Source: Deltaproteobacteria bacterium (GTDB lineage: Bacteria; Desulfobacterota; Binatia; UBA9968). From it: a stretch of 34,164 bases of DNA. Positions 1 to 7,028 of the stretch are shown here, one piece after another (the first letter of the stretch is position 1; the number at the start of each line of letters is the position of its first letter). Under the pieces are notes generated by a model. That model saw nothing but the letters and a program-made list of their open reading frames with translations, was not told the origin of the DNA and ran no database searches. The stretch lies in contig JAUYJC010000135.1 of the NCBI GenBank assembly GCA_030688735.1, positions 1 to 34,164 on the forward strand. The letters are read 5' to 3'. A program made the translations under genes and the position numbers.

Positions 1-738
1 GCCGGCATTCTCTTTGCTCCGCGTCCGGAGCGATTCCTGCCCGTGACCAATACGAGATGGTTTTCCAACCTCGTCGATGCTGCTCTGAGCGCCCACGTTG
101 GACGCGTCATTTTGATTTCGTTTCCTCACGTCGAAGGCCCCACCACTCCCGACCAACCCGCCACCGGGCGGCTGGATCGAGAACCGATTTCCGTCCATGC
201 CAAGACTCGGCTTGAGGAGGAGCGGCTTTTCTTCGAACGCACTCAGAGGAGCCAAACAACTCCGGTCGTGCTTCGTCTAGGCATGGTATACGGACGAGGG
301 ATCCTGATGGTCGATGCCGCTCCGTGGTTGGCGGAGCGGCGTCTGTTGGGGGTATGGCGCGAGCCAACCTTGTTTCAGCTTATCTCCACAATGGACTATC
401 TGCGGGCGACGGAAGCTGCCATTCTTAAGCCCGGCATTCGGGGAATCTATCACGTCGGAGATGAGAAGCCGGTGACGTTGCAGCACTTCCTCGACGAGGC
501 CTGCGGCGTGTGGGACTGCCCGCGTCCCTTCCGCACGCCTCTCTGGACCATCTATGCCGCGGCTACCCTTTGCGAGTTATTCGGAGCGATTACGAGAAAG
601 CCATCTCCGCTCACGCGGGATTTCATAACCATCGGTCGGGTCCCGCACTGGGGAGACACCCGGCGGGCGCGGGAAGAGCCGATCCCTACGCTGAATTACC
701 CGACACTTGAGGCTGGACTTTCTACACTGAGGTCGTGA
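1..738 (+). CDS. NAD-dependent epimerase/dehydratase (extended SDR), 5'-truncated
   Basis: The reading frame is open from the first base, so this is the C-terminal part of a longer protein. The GTG at 43 is probably internal. The visible 245 codons fit the C-terminal half of an extended short-chain dehydrogenase: an LRLGMVYGRG segment after the catalytic region, then GIYHVGDEKPVTLQHFLDEA, which resembles the substrate-domain pattern of sugar-nucleotide epimerases and related reductases (YHVGD, then a helix). The N-terminal Rossmann glycine motif would lie upstream of the window, so cofactor and substrate cannot be judged. It converges on the toxin-antitoxin pair, with only 23 bases between the two stop codons. 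The family assignment is fairly secure; the substrate is unknown. Confidence 0.75.
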   Translation, partial: AGILFAPRPERFLPVTNTRWFSNLVDAALSAHVGRVILISFPHVEGPTTPDQPATGRLDREPISVHAKTRLEEERLFFERTQRSQTTPVVLRLGMVYGRGILMVDAAPWLAERRLLGVWREPTLFQLISTMDYLRATEAAILKPGIRGIYHVGDEKPVTLQHFLDEACGVWDCPRPFRTPLWTIYAAATLCELFGAITRKPSPLTRDFITIGRVPHWGDTRRAREEPIPTLNYPTLEAGLSTLRS

Positions 739-761
739 GTTGGCGCGCTTAGGAGGTGACG

Positions 762-1022
762 CTACACCCTTGGCCAGAATAGGTTCAGGAATTCTACGAC
801 ATCGAATTCCGTTACGCGGTAATGGATGAGAAGATTTCCCGAGCGGTAAAGGTGGCTCGGCGAGGAAGGGTCGTAAAAGCTCGGAAGGTGTCCACGCAGA
901 TTTGGATTTTGAATGATGGCAGCCAAAGCCTCTTCAAGGCTTTTCAGATCGCGCGGGCTTACGGATTTTTCAAAAAGGGAAGTCTCCTGCAGAAATTGTC
1001 GAGTGAGAAGGTAGTCAGCCAC
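762..1022 (-). CDS. RelE/ParE-family toxin
   Basis: This 86-residue protein has the size and layout of RelE/ParE-superfamily toxins: an N-terminal helical pair containing FEKSVSPRDLKSLEEALAAI, then a beta-sheet core with HLYRSGNLLIHYRV and a closing hydrophobic strand VVEFLNLFW. RelE-type members cleave mRNA on the ribosome and ParE-type members poison gyrase. The short sequence does not separate the two. The GTG start lies inside the end of the antitoxin gene with an 8-base overlap, so translation is probably coupled and the antitoxin made first, the usual order for Phd/YefM-led modules. Confidence is good for the superfamily and low for the target. Confidence 0.8.
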   Translation of the reverse strand: MADYLLTRQFLQETSLFEKSVSPRDLKSLEEALAAIIQNPNLRGHLPSFYDPSSPSHLYRSGNLLIHYRVTEFDVVEFLNLFWPRV

Positions 1023-1317
1023 ACAGCAGCCCTTTTTTGCGTGCTGCGCTTAGGATCTCGCCCACGGCGGGTACTCCTGAAAACTTCAGTGTTCTACCCA
1101 CTTTTACGTCATCCAATGCCGAACGCATTGCCCGTAGCGCTTCCGGGTCTTGCCAGAGGCGAGCTACGGCCTTAAGTGTTTGCAGTTGCTCAAAATTAAC
1201 GATGACGGCTTTGGGCACACCTCGCTTGGTAATGATGACCTGGTCGCCGTCTTCAACTTCATCAACCAGGTTCAGGAACTTCTGTCTCGCCTCGCTCGTG
1301 GTTATGTAGCGATCCAT
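1015..1317 (-). CDS. Phd/YefM-family antitoxin
   Basis: The first 50 residues carry the Phd/YefM fold signature: MDRYITTSEARQKFLNLVDE, then a VIITKRGVPKAVIVNFEQLQ segment in which the K-R-G-x-P-x-A-V-I-V pattern is diagnostic. This N-terminal domain dimerises and binds operator DNA. The C-terminal 50 residues should wrap and neutralise the toxin encoded by the overlapping downstream gene. The ATG at 1317 is preceded by a GAGAGGTGA ribosome-binding site (1321-1329) and a good sigma-70-type promoter at 1339-1367. A TGTACA palindrome overlaps the -10, which suggests the autorepression typical of the family. At 100 residues it is slightly longer than YefM (about 83-90). Confidence 0.88.
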   Translation of the reverse strand: MDRYITTSEARQKFLNLVDEVEDGDQVIITKRGVPKAVIVNFEQLQTLKAVARLWQDPEALRAMRSALDDVKVGRTLKFSGVPAVGEILSAARKKGLLCG

Positions 1318-1338
1318 GATTCACCTCTCTAACAGGAA

Positions 1339-1367
1339 AGTGTACAGGGATGTGTCGGTGCAGGCAA
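1339..1367 (-). promoter_or_regulatory. Promoter and probable operator of the toxin-antitoxin operon
   Basis: Read on the minus strand, the -35 is TTGCCT (1362-1367), the spacer is exactly 17 bases and the -10 is TACACT (1339-1344). Transcription should start near 1332, giving a leader of about 15 bases that contains the ribosome-binding site. TGTACA (1341-1346) overlaps the -10. The same hexamer is the known core of the E. coli YefM-YoeB operator, so this is a plausible autoregulatory site. The promoter elements are seen directly; the operator role is inference. Confidence 0.6.
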
Positions 1368-1441
1368 GTCGGAATAAACGGATCGTTAGCTGTCTTCCGT
1401 AGTTTCCTGGAAAGATTTGTAGGAGATCTAAAGTAGATACC

Positions 1442-1533
1442 CACGGGCTTACGCCCGTGGCACTTGAAATGCAAAACCAGAAGAAACCCCTCCCAGCCTT
1501 CGGAGGCTTTCACCCCTGGGCTAACGCCCAGGG
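1442..1533. repeat. Pair of related stem-loop repeats in the antitoxin-aldolase intergenic region
   Basis: Two perfect hairpins share one design. CCACGGGC-TTAC-GCCCGTGG spans 1442-1461 and CCCTGGGC-TAAC-GCCCAGGG spans 1514-1533. Each has an 8-bp stem closed by GGGC/GCCC and a T(T/A)AC loop; the arms differ but compensate, so structure is conserved rather than sequence. Neither is followed by a T-run, so they are not intrinsic terminators. They look like two members of a REP-like dispersed palindrome family in the 322-base gene-free stretch 1318-1639. Confidence 0.7.
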
Positions 1534-1566
1534 TCCTCAGCCAGGGATTTGATCGAACCGTGGAAG

Positions 1567-1597
1567 TTGCGACTTTGTGTCGATCGCGGTATATGAT
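1567..1597 (+). promoter_or_regulatory. Candidate promoter of the class II aldolase gene
   Basis: TTGCGA (1567-1572) lies 17 bases before TATATG (1590-1595); the overlapping TATGAT (1592-1597) has a 19-base spacing. Transcription would begin near 1602-1604. This places the upstream in-frame GTG at 1577 inside the promoter and favours the GTG at 1640 as the true start. The -35 match is moderate. Confidence 0.4.
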
Positions 1598-1639
1598 TCC
1601 GCAAGTTTTGGTCGTGAAAACAACGAAGGGAGATTTTTC

Positions 1640-2350
1640 GTGTCTGAACTCAACGAGCTAAAGAAAAAATTGGCGATGTCGTCGCGCATGCTATTTAATT
1701 CGGGGCTGGTCGACTACAGCGGCCATATCAGCGTGCGTATTCCCGGGTCGGATCATTTGTTGATCTTGCCTCATCCGGTCAGCCGGGCGACGGTGGCGCC
1801 GGACGATATGGTCGTTACCGACTTCGAGGGTAAGCTGATCGAAGGCAAGTATAGAGCGCCGTCGGAAGTCTTTATGCACGCGCGCGCTTACAAGGCGCGC
1901 GGCGATATCCAGAGCGTTGCCCATCTACATAACCACATGGTGGCCGTGCTGAGCATGGTGGACAAGCCCTTCTATCCGGCGTCTTCCAATCCGGGAGCGT
2001 TTTTCGGCCCCGGTCCTTTGCCGCTCTATATGGATCCAGCGCTGATCCACACCATCGATCAGGGGGACGCCGTCGCCAAGACCCTCGGCAAGGGCGAGGC
2101 GGTGATGCTACGCGGGCATGGTTCAATGGTTGTGGGACCGGCGATCGAGTGGGTGTTTGCCGGCTGCGTCGATCTGGAAGAAGCCGCATCGCGGTTTTAC
2201 AAAGCGTCATTGCTCGGTCCGGTGCGCGTCTATAACGAGGATGAGACCCAGCGGGTCATGAAGGGGCGCCGCAAGGACTCCGTGGTGCAAAAGCTCTGGG
2301 ACCACAATGTCGCCAAAACCAAACTGATGGGTTTGATGGATGGAATCTAG
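1640..2350 (+). CDS. Class II aldolase/adducin family protein
   Basis: This family contains Zn-dependent aldolases and epimerases (fuculose-1-phosphate aldolase, ribulose-5-phosphate 4-epimerase) and several decarboxylases. Residue numbers are from GTG 1640. The nucleotide-sugar-like loop SGLVDYSGHISVR is at 21-33, the acidic residue of APSE is E76, the zinc-binding pair H95/H97 lies in AHLHNH and the later histidine lies in LRGHGSMVVG. All expected metal ligands are present, so the enzyme looks active. I prefer GTG 1640 over the longer GTG 1577 because GAAGGGAGA (1624-1632) is well spaced before it and the extra 21 residues precede the conserved start of the family. The result is 236 residues, normal for the family. 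It appears monocistronic and its substrate cannot be inferred from context. Confidence 0.88.
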   Translation: MSELNELKKKLAMSSRMLFNSGLVDYSGHISVRIPGSDHLLILPHPVSRATVAPDDMVVTDFEGKLIEGKYRAPSEVFMHARAYKARGDIQSVAHLHNHMVAVLSMVDKPFYPASSNPGAFFGPGPLPLYMDPALIHTIDQGDAVAKTLGKGEAVMLRGHGSMVVGPAIEWVFAGCVDLEEAASRFYKASLLGPVRVYNEDETQRVMKGRRKDSVVQKLWDHNVAKTKLMGLMDGI

Positions 2351-2577
2351 ACTGAAACAATCACTTTATCAGTAACTTAAACCATCTAGCCGGGTTTTTT
2401 CGCAATGACACCGCGCCATCGGTCCATGCGGACTATTATCTCTCGGCGGATTGCTGGTTCTTACCCACAAATACCCTATTGAGAGTTCTAAGCTGTCTAT
2501 TTAGCCCTGGAAAAGTTGCTGACCCAGCAAATCTGTACGAATTGTTATCAGCCACCTTCAATAGGATTATTTTTTCG

Positions 2578-2606
2578 TTGCATGGGACTATACCTTGTGG
2601 TATAGA
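2578..2606 (+). promoter_or_regulatory. Promoter with a dyad overlapping the -10, upstream of the 124-aa hypothetical gene
   Basis: TTGCAT (2578-2583) and TATAGA (2601-2606) are separated by 17 bases. A perfect 7-bp inverted repeat, CTATACC (2588-2594) and GGTATAG (2599-2605) around TTGT, covers the spacer end and the -10. A repressor bound there would block RNA polymerase. Transcription should start near 2613, giving a leader of about 28 bases with an AGGAG ribosome-binding site at 2625-2629. The rest of 2351-2577 shows nothing I recognise. Confidence 0.55.
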
Positions 2607-2640
2607 ATCCAATCCATACTAATCAGGAGTGTTTCAGCAC

Positions 2641-3015
2641 ATGTACGATGATTTTCTAGCGAGGATTCTCGAACCCGATGTATTCTTACCGTCACAGTTT
2701 TATGGGACCACGGGGTTGTCTCGTAAGCTTGAGGGAGAAAAAAGGCTGATGATCGCGATCCTTAAGGACGCCGTCGAATGCCTCGATAAGTATCGGAGCG
2801 CAAGGAACAGTGCAGGGCTTAGTCATTACGAAAACGCCCTGGAGTGGGTTCAGGACAAGGGCACGGATTGGCTTTTCTCGTTCACGAATATTTGTGACCT
2901 GTTGGGTTTTGACCCCGACTATCTTCGGTCGGTGCTGCTGAAGCGGGAAAACGGTTCGGCGAAGCCCGCCCGGGGAAGAGTGCTTTCTTTACCCATGATG
3001 GCCGCTCAAGAGTAG
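2641..3015 (+). CDS. Conserved hypothetical protein, 124 aa
   Basis: I do not recognise a named function. The protein appears wholly alpha-helical and soluble, with no signal peptide or membrane segment. A central stretch KRLMIAILKDAVECLDKY is followed by an ALEWVQDKGTDWLFSFTNIC segment and then DLLGFDPDYLRSVL. The pattern of a tryptophan-containing helix, then (F/S)FxxIC, then LGxDPxYLR recalls short conserved hypothetical proteins I associate with deltaproteobacterial and NC10-type genomes; that is memory, not a search. A GTG at 2629 would add four residues but overlaps the ribosome-binding site AGGAG (2625-2629), so ATG 2641 is preferred. The promoter with an overlapping dyad suggests regulated expression. 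The last 20 residues are basic and proline-containing, probably a disordered tail. Confidence 0.7.
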   Translation: MYDDFLARILEPDVFLPSQFYGTTGLSRKLEGEKRLMIAILKDAVECLDKYRSARNSAGLSHYENALEWVQDKGTDWLFSFTNICDLLGFDPDYLRSVLLKRENGSAKPARGRVLSLPMMAAQE

Positions 3016-3017
3016 CT

Positions 3018-4439
3018 TCATTTCCTACGCGCGCGCAGAGCTTTTAGTTCTTCTCTAATCACCTGACCTCGGGGTGAGTTCTCGCCCGAGATCTTGATTG
3101 CTCTCTCATACTCGGCGATCGCTTTTTGATCTTCGTCCTGGAGCAAAAAAGAGCGGCCGAGGTAATAATGGGCATCACCGAGCCGGTCGAGCTTACTGTA
3201 AACGACCCCGAGCCGGTAGGGCGGTCTGTCCCAAAGAGGCGAGAGATTGAGGGCGTTTATGTAGGCGCCCGCGGCTGCCCTGAGGTCGGACTCATTTTCC
3301 AGCAATTCCCCTAAATACAAATAGGTGAGAGACTCCTTGGGTTCCAGCGCCAGGGCGCGGTCGAAGGCGGCCCGTGCTGAAACAAAATCACCGGTCTGAG
3401 TGTAAAGACGCCCCAGATCTCGCTGCAAGGCCACGTTATCGGGATTGAGCTTTCGCGCTTTCTCGTAATTATCCTTGGCCTCGGATAGTTGCCCCTTCAT
3501 ATGCTGGGCAAAGGCATAAAGATGGAGCGCTTCAGAATCCTGCGGGTTTTGCCGCGCTAACTTACGGTACTCGTCGAGGACCGCGTCCCCTTCGTGACGT
3601 TGCAACCGGATGATAATCTTTATTTTTTTAAGCGGGTCCGGTATTTCGACCCTGGGTTCGGTTTTCCCCAAGGATTTTAGAACCAATTCTGCGTTAGCTA
3701 CCCGTTCTTGAGTGACGGGGTGGGTCATCAGATAGGGAGGGATATCCACTGGGCTCAAATTGCGCTCTTGATCCAACTGCTTTAGAAAAGCGACGCTTCC
3801 CTTCGGATCGTAACCCGCCGCGGCCATATACCGTTCGCCTAGCGTGTCCGCTTCCATCTCTAGCTGCCGGCTATAGGCTATTTCCCGGGTTGCCGCCACC
3901 GCTTGGCCGACGGCGCCGGCAGCTTGGGCTCCGGCTCCGCTGCGCGTCAACAGCAGCATGCTGAGAAGGCCCAAAACAGAATACATGTCGAAACCGGAGG
4001 AGCGGGCCATGTGGCGCCCTTTTATGTGGACGATTTCATGTCCCAACACGCCGGCGATTTCATCGGTACTTTTGGCTCTTTCCATGAGCCCGGAGTAAAA
4101 GTAAATCGATCCACCAGGGACCGCAAAGGCGTTGAGCTGGGGGTCTTCGATGACAAAGAAACGATAATCGAAGGGCTGTGGCCCCATGGCGGCAAGAATT
4201 CTTTGTCCGATACGCTCGATGTAACGTTCAACTTCGGGATCGTTGACAAATTTAACATGCTTCTTGGCCTCGCGCCGAAACTCCCGACTGATCCTTACCT
4301 CTTCATCTTCGCTCGGCGGTCCGAGAGAGGGGAGAACCGATGGAAGGTTCGTGCCGCAGCCGCTGACAAAAAAAGTAACCAATAGCACCCAGGCGCAGCG
4401 AACATGACACGGGCGAAACCGGTTAGCCTGACGATTCAT
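3018..4439 (-). CDS. M48-family metalloprotease lipoprotein with TPR repeats (BepA/YfgC-like)
   Basis: Numbered from ATG 4439, the N-terminus has a hydrophobic signal ending in the lipobox FVSGC (lipidated C28), so it is probably anchored in the periplasm. The M48 zinc site is GHEIVH (H134, E135, H138), and the third ligand lies in MEADTLGERY (E196). A C-terminal block from about residue 290 to 470 contains four or five TPR units (for example NPQDSEALHLYAFAQHMKGQ and LEPKESLTYLYLGELLEN). In E. coli, BepA with this architecture matures or degrades outer-membrane proteins such as LptD. At 473 residues the length fits. A longer frame from 4517 would bury the lipoprotein signal, so 4439 is chosen. 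No ribosome-binding site precedes it; a -10 lies 7 bases upstream. It diverges from the Lon-like gene. Confidence 0.9.
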   Translation of the reverse strand: MNRQANRFRPCHVRCAWVLLVTFFVSGCGTNLPSVLPSLGPPSEDEEVRISREFRREAKKHVKFVNDPEVERYIERIGQRILAAMGPQPFDYRFFVIEDPQLNAFAVPGGSIYFYSGLMERAKSTDEIAGVLGHEIVHIKGRHMARSSGFDMYSVLGLLSMLLLTRSGAGAQAAGAVGQAVAATREIAYSRQLEMEADTLGERYMAAAGYDPKGSVAFLKQLDQERNLSPVDIPPYLMTHPVTQERVANAELVLKSLGKTEPRVEIPDPLKKIKIIIRLQRHEGDAVLDEYRKLARQNPQDSEALHLYAFAQHMKGQLSEAKDNYEKARKLNPDNVALQRDLGRLYTQTGDFVSARAAFDRALALEPKESLTYLYLGELLENESDLRAAAGAYINALNLSPLWDRPPYRLGVVYSKLDRLGDAHYYLGRSFLLQDEDQKAIAEYERAIKISGENSPRGQVIREELKALRARRK

Positions 4440-4446
4440 TGAATGA

Positions 4447-4475
4447 AGTATAGAGACCCCGGGTGGGTCAATCAA
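4447..4475 (-). promoter_or_regulatory. Promoter of the M48 protease gene, giving a leaderless mRNA
   Basis: On the minus strand TTGATT (4470-4475), a 17-base spacer and TATACT (4447-4452) form a good sigma-70-type promoter. Only seven bases separate the -10 from the ATG at 4439, so transcription should start at or next to the start codon. No Shine-Dalgarno sequence is present. Confidence 0.55.
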
Positions 4476-4502
4476 TAGCACCCGGTCAAACAGCCACGGT
4501 AG

Positions 4503-4531
4503 TTGACGACAAAACACCGACCCCGTATGTT
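4503..4531 (+). promoter_or_regulatory. Promoter of the Lon-like protease gene
   Basis: TTGACG (4503-4508), a 17-base spacer and TATGTT (4526-4531) precede a leader of about 27 bases. The leader ends in a strong purine-rich ribosome-binding site (GGAGGGGGG from 4550) before ATG 4565. The promoter faces away from the M48 promoter in the same 125-base intergenic region. Confidence 0.55.
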
Positions 4532-4564
4532 CGACATTGGAATAATAGTGGAGGGGGGTAACCG

Positions 4565-7021
4565 ATGACGAAAAAATATGCCGTCCCGGCCGAGCAATTG
4601 AATTGGCGCTGCGACTTGTCTTTGCTTCCGTTCACCTGCACCTCGGAGATGACGCCCCTGGAAGATTTCATCGGCCAGGAGCGGGCGATTCGCGCCATCG
4701 AATTCGGTCTCGGCGTGAACAAGCCCGGCTTCAATATTTTTGTTACTGGACTTACCGGCACAGGCAAAACCAGCATCATCAAGGCGTTCCTCAAAAAAGT
4801 GACCGGCGAGCGTATCGCCCAGCAAGCGGATTCTTATGCGCCCGAGGACTGGTGCTACGTCTACAACTTCGCGGACCCGGACCGACCCCAGGCGCTTAGA
4901 ATTCGCCGCGGCATGGGGAAAAGTTTCAGGGCCGACATGGAACGGCTGGTTCAAACCGCACAGCGCGAAGCTAAGAAGCTGTTTGAAAGCGACGAGTTCG
5001 CCCATCAGCGCCAAGCGATGATCGAGGAGCTGCAAAAAAAACAACAACAGATGATGGAAACGTTGATGGAGGAGGCGAACCGCAACGATTTCGCTTTGCG
5101 CGTGACACCCTCCGGGATCGTGCTCCTGCCGACCAAGGACGGCAAGCCGATGCAAGAAGCCGAATTTCTCGCGCTAACCGCGGCGGAAAAAAAGCTCTTT
5201 GAAGAAAAACGGAGTGATATTGAAAAACGAGTCGAGGCTACGCTGCGCGAAGGAAAGAAACTTGAGCGCGAGATCGCGGAAAAACTGGAGAAGGCCGAAA
5301 CCGAGGCGGCCGATTATCTCGTTCGTAACCCGCTGGCCGATCTCAAGAAGAAATACCGGGACTATCCCAAAGTGATCGCCTACCTCGACGGCGCGCGCGA
5401 GCATATCTTGAAAAATCTGCAGCGGTTCAAAGGCGGCGAGTCTGGCCTCCCAGGCCTGGCAACGGGTGGGATGCCGTTCGGTGAACCGCCGAGCGATCCC
5501 TTCTTGCCTTACCGGGTCAATGTCTTCGTCGATAACAGCGATGCCCAGGGGCCGCCTATCATCGTTGAGACCAATCCCACCTATCACAATCTTCTCGGGG
5601 TGATCGAAAAAAAACCGACCATGGGCGGCTACGTTACCGATTTTACCTTGATCAAAGCCGGCTCCATCAGCAAGGCCAACGGTGGTTATCTGGTCCTTTA
5701 CGACCGCGATGTGCTGGCCAACGCGGGCGTGTGGGAGGCACTGCAGCGGGTGATCAAGAACCGGGAATTGAGGATCGAGGAGCCGGGGACGTTTTTCGGC
5801 TTCATGCCGCCCCAGGGACTGCGCCCCGAGCCAATCCCGACCGATACCAAAGTCATCATGATCGGCGATCCGTTCCTCTACCGCGCCCTGGCAAACGCGG
5901 ACCCCGATTTTCGCGAGACCTTCAAGGTCAAAGCCGACTTCAACTTTGAAATCGATCGATCGCAGGAAAACATCGTCGCCTTTGCTTGTTTCATCAGTGA
6001 CTACTGCAAGCGGGAAGGGCTGCGCGATTTCGATGCCAGCGGAGTCGCCAAGGTGATCGAGCACGGCGCCAGGATGGTCGAAGATCAAAATAAGCTCTCG
6101 ACCCGTTTTAGCGATATGGCGGACTTGCTCGTCGAATCGGACTACTGGGCCGGCAAAGAAAACGCCAAGCTGGTGGCGGAGCGGCATGTCGAGCGGGCGA
6201 TCGCAGAGAAAATCTTTCGGCTGAATTTAATCGAGAAGCGTTTGCAGGAGATGATCACGGAGGGGTCCGTGCTGGTGGACGTGCAGGGGGCGGTGGTCGG
6301 GCAGGTAAACGGGCTCGCGGTCTATCAGTTGGGCGATTTTAGTTTCGGCAAGCCGTCGCGCATCACGGCGAAAACTTTCATGGGGCGCGGTGGCATCGTC
6401 AACATCGAACGCGAGGCCAAGCTCGGCGGCAAGACCCATGACAAGGGAGTGTTGATTCTGAGCGGCTACCTGGGGGGCCAGTACGCGCAGCAAAATCCGC
6501 TTTCGCTTTCCAGCAGCGTTTGCTTTGAGCAGTCCTACGACGGCGTGGACGGCGACAGCGCCTCATCCACAGAGCTCTACGCCATTCTTTCCAGCCTTGC
6601 GGAAATTCCCATCGAGCAAGGCATCGCCGTAACCGGCTCGGTGAATCAGAACGGCGAGATCCAGGCCATCGGCGGTATTAATCATAAGATAGAAGGGTTC
6701 TTCGATGTCTGCCGCCTTAAAGGTTTTACTGGTGATCAGGGCGTATTGATGCCGCGCGCGAACCTGCGCAACCTGATGCTTCGAACGGATGTCGTCAGTG
6801 CGGTCACGGAAGAAAAATTTCACATCCATGCCGTAAGCACCATCGACGAGGGCATCGAAGTTCTCACCGGCATCGCCGCCGGCGAGCGCGACCATGAAGG
6901 CCGTTATCCGGAGGGTTCCGTCAACGACCGGGTGCAGAAAAAACTACAGCAGTACGTAGAGCAGCAAAAACGGCTGGCGCCGGGAAATCCTGGAGCCGCC
7001 CCGAGCACGGAAGAGAATTAG
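4565..7021 (+). CDS. Lon-like (LonB-type) ATP-dependent serine protease
   Basis: This 818-residue protein has an AAA+ domain with Walker A GLTGTGKTS (62-70) and a long charged, probably coiled-coil insertion (about 125-275, rich in E/K/Q). A second conserved block follows (GGYVTDFTLIKAGSISKANG, then GDPFLYRAL), and then a Lon proteolytic domain. The catalytic dyad is visible: S665 in DGDSASS and K708 in IGGINHKIEGF, 43 residues apart, the same spacing as S679/K722 of E. coli Lon. There is no classical Lon N-terminal substrate domain and no transmembrane pair, so it belongs to the cytoplasmic Lon-related family (AAA_32 plus Lon_C type) rather than Lon itself. Role: ATP-driven degradation of misfolded or regulatory proteins. 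It converges with the HtrA gene, with 7 bases between their stop codons. Confidence 0.93.
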   Translation: MTKKYAVPAEQLNWRCDLSLLPFTCTSEMTPLEDFIGQERAIRAIEFGLGVNKPGFNIFVTGLTGTGKTSIIKAFLKKVTGERIAQQADSYAPEDWCYVYNFADPDRPQALRIRRGMGKSFRADMERLVQTAQREAKKLFESDEFAHQRQAMIEELQKKQQQMMETLMEEANRNDFALRVTPSGIVLLPTKDGKPMQEAEFLALTAAEKKLFEEKRSDIEKRVEATLREGKKLEREIAEKLEKAETEAADYLVRNPLADLKKKYRDYPKVIAYLDGAREHILKNLQRFKGGESGLPGLATGGMPFGEPPSDPFLPYRVNVFVDNSDAQGPPIIVETNPTYHNLLGVIEKKPTMGGYVTDFTLIKAGSISKANGGYLVLYDRDVLANAGVWEALQRVIKNRELRIEEPGTFFGFMPPQGLRPEPIPTDTKVIMIGDPFLYRALANADPDFRETFKVKADFNFEIDRSQENIVAFACFISDYCKREGLRDFDASGVAKVIEHGARMVEDQNKLSTRFSDMADLLVESDYWAGKENAKLVAERHVERAIAEKIFRLNLIEKRLQEMITEGSVLVDVQGAVVGQVNGLAVYQLGDFSFGKPSRITAKTFMGRGGIVNIEREAKLGGKTHDKGVLILSGYLGGQYAQQNPLSLSSSVCFEQSYDGVDGDSASSTELYAILSSLAEIPIEQGIAVTGSVNQNGEIQAIGGINHKIEGFFDVCRLKGFTGDQGVLMPRANLRNLMLRTDVVSAVTEEKFHIHAVSTIDEGIEVLTGIAAGERDHEGRYPEGSVNDRVQKKLQQYVEQQKRLAPGNPGAAPSTEEN

Positions 7022-7028
7022 AACGATC

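Noticed and set aside
2385-2401. T-run after AGCCGGG as a terminator of the aldolase gene
   Set aside because: There is no complementary upstream arm to form a hairpin before the six T residues.
3903-4385. Long plus-strand open frames opposite the M48, Lon-like, gyrase and other genes
   Set aside because: They lie antisense to strongly conserved genes, lack family motifs and arise from GC-rich codon usage.
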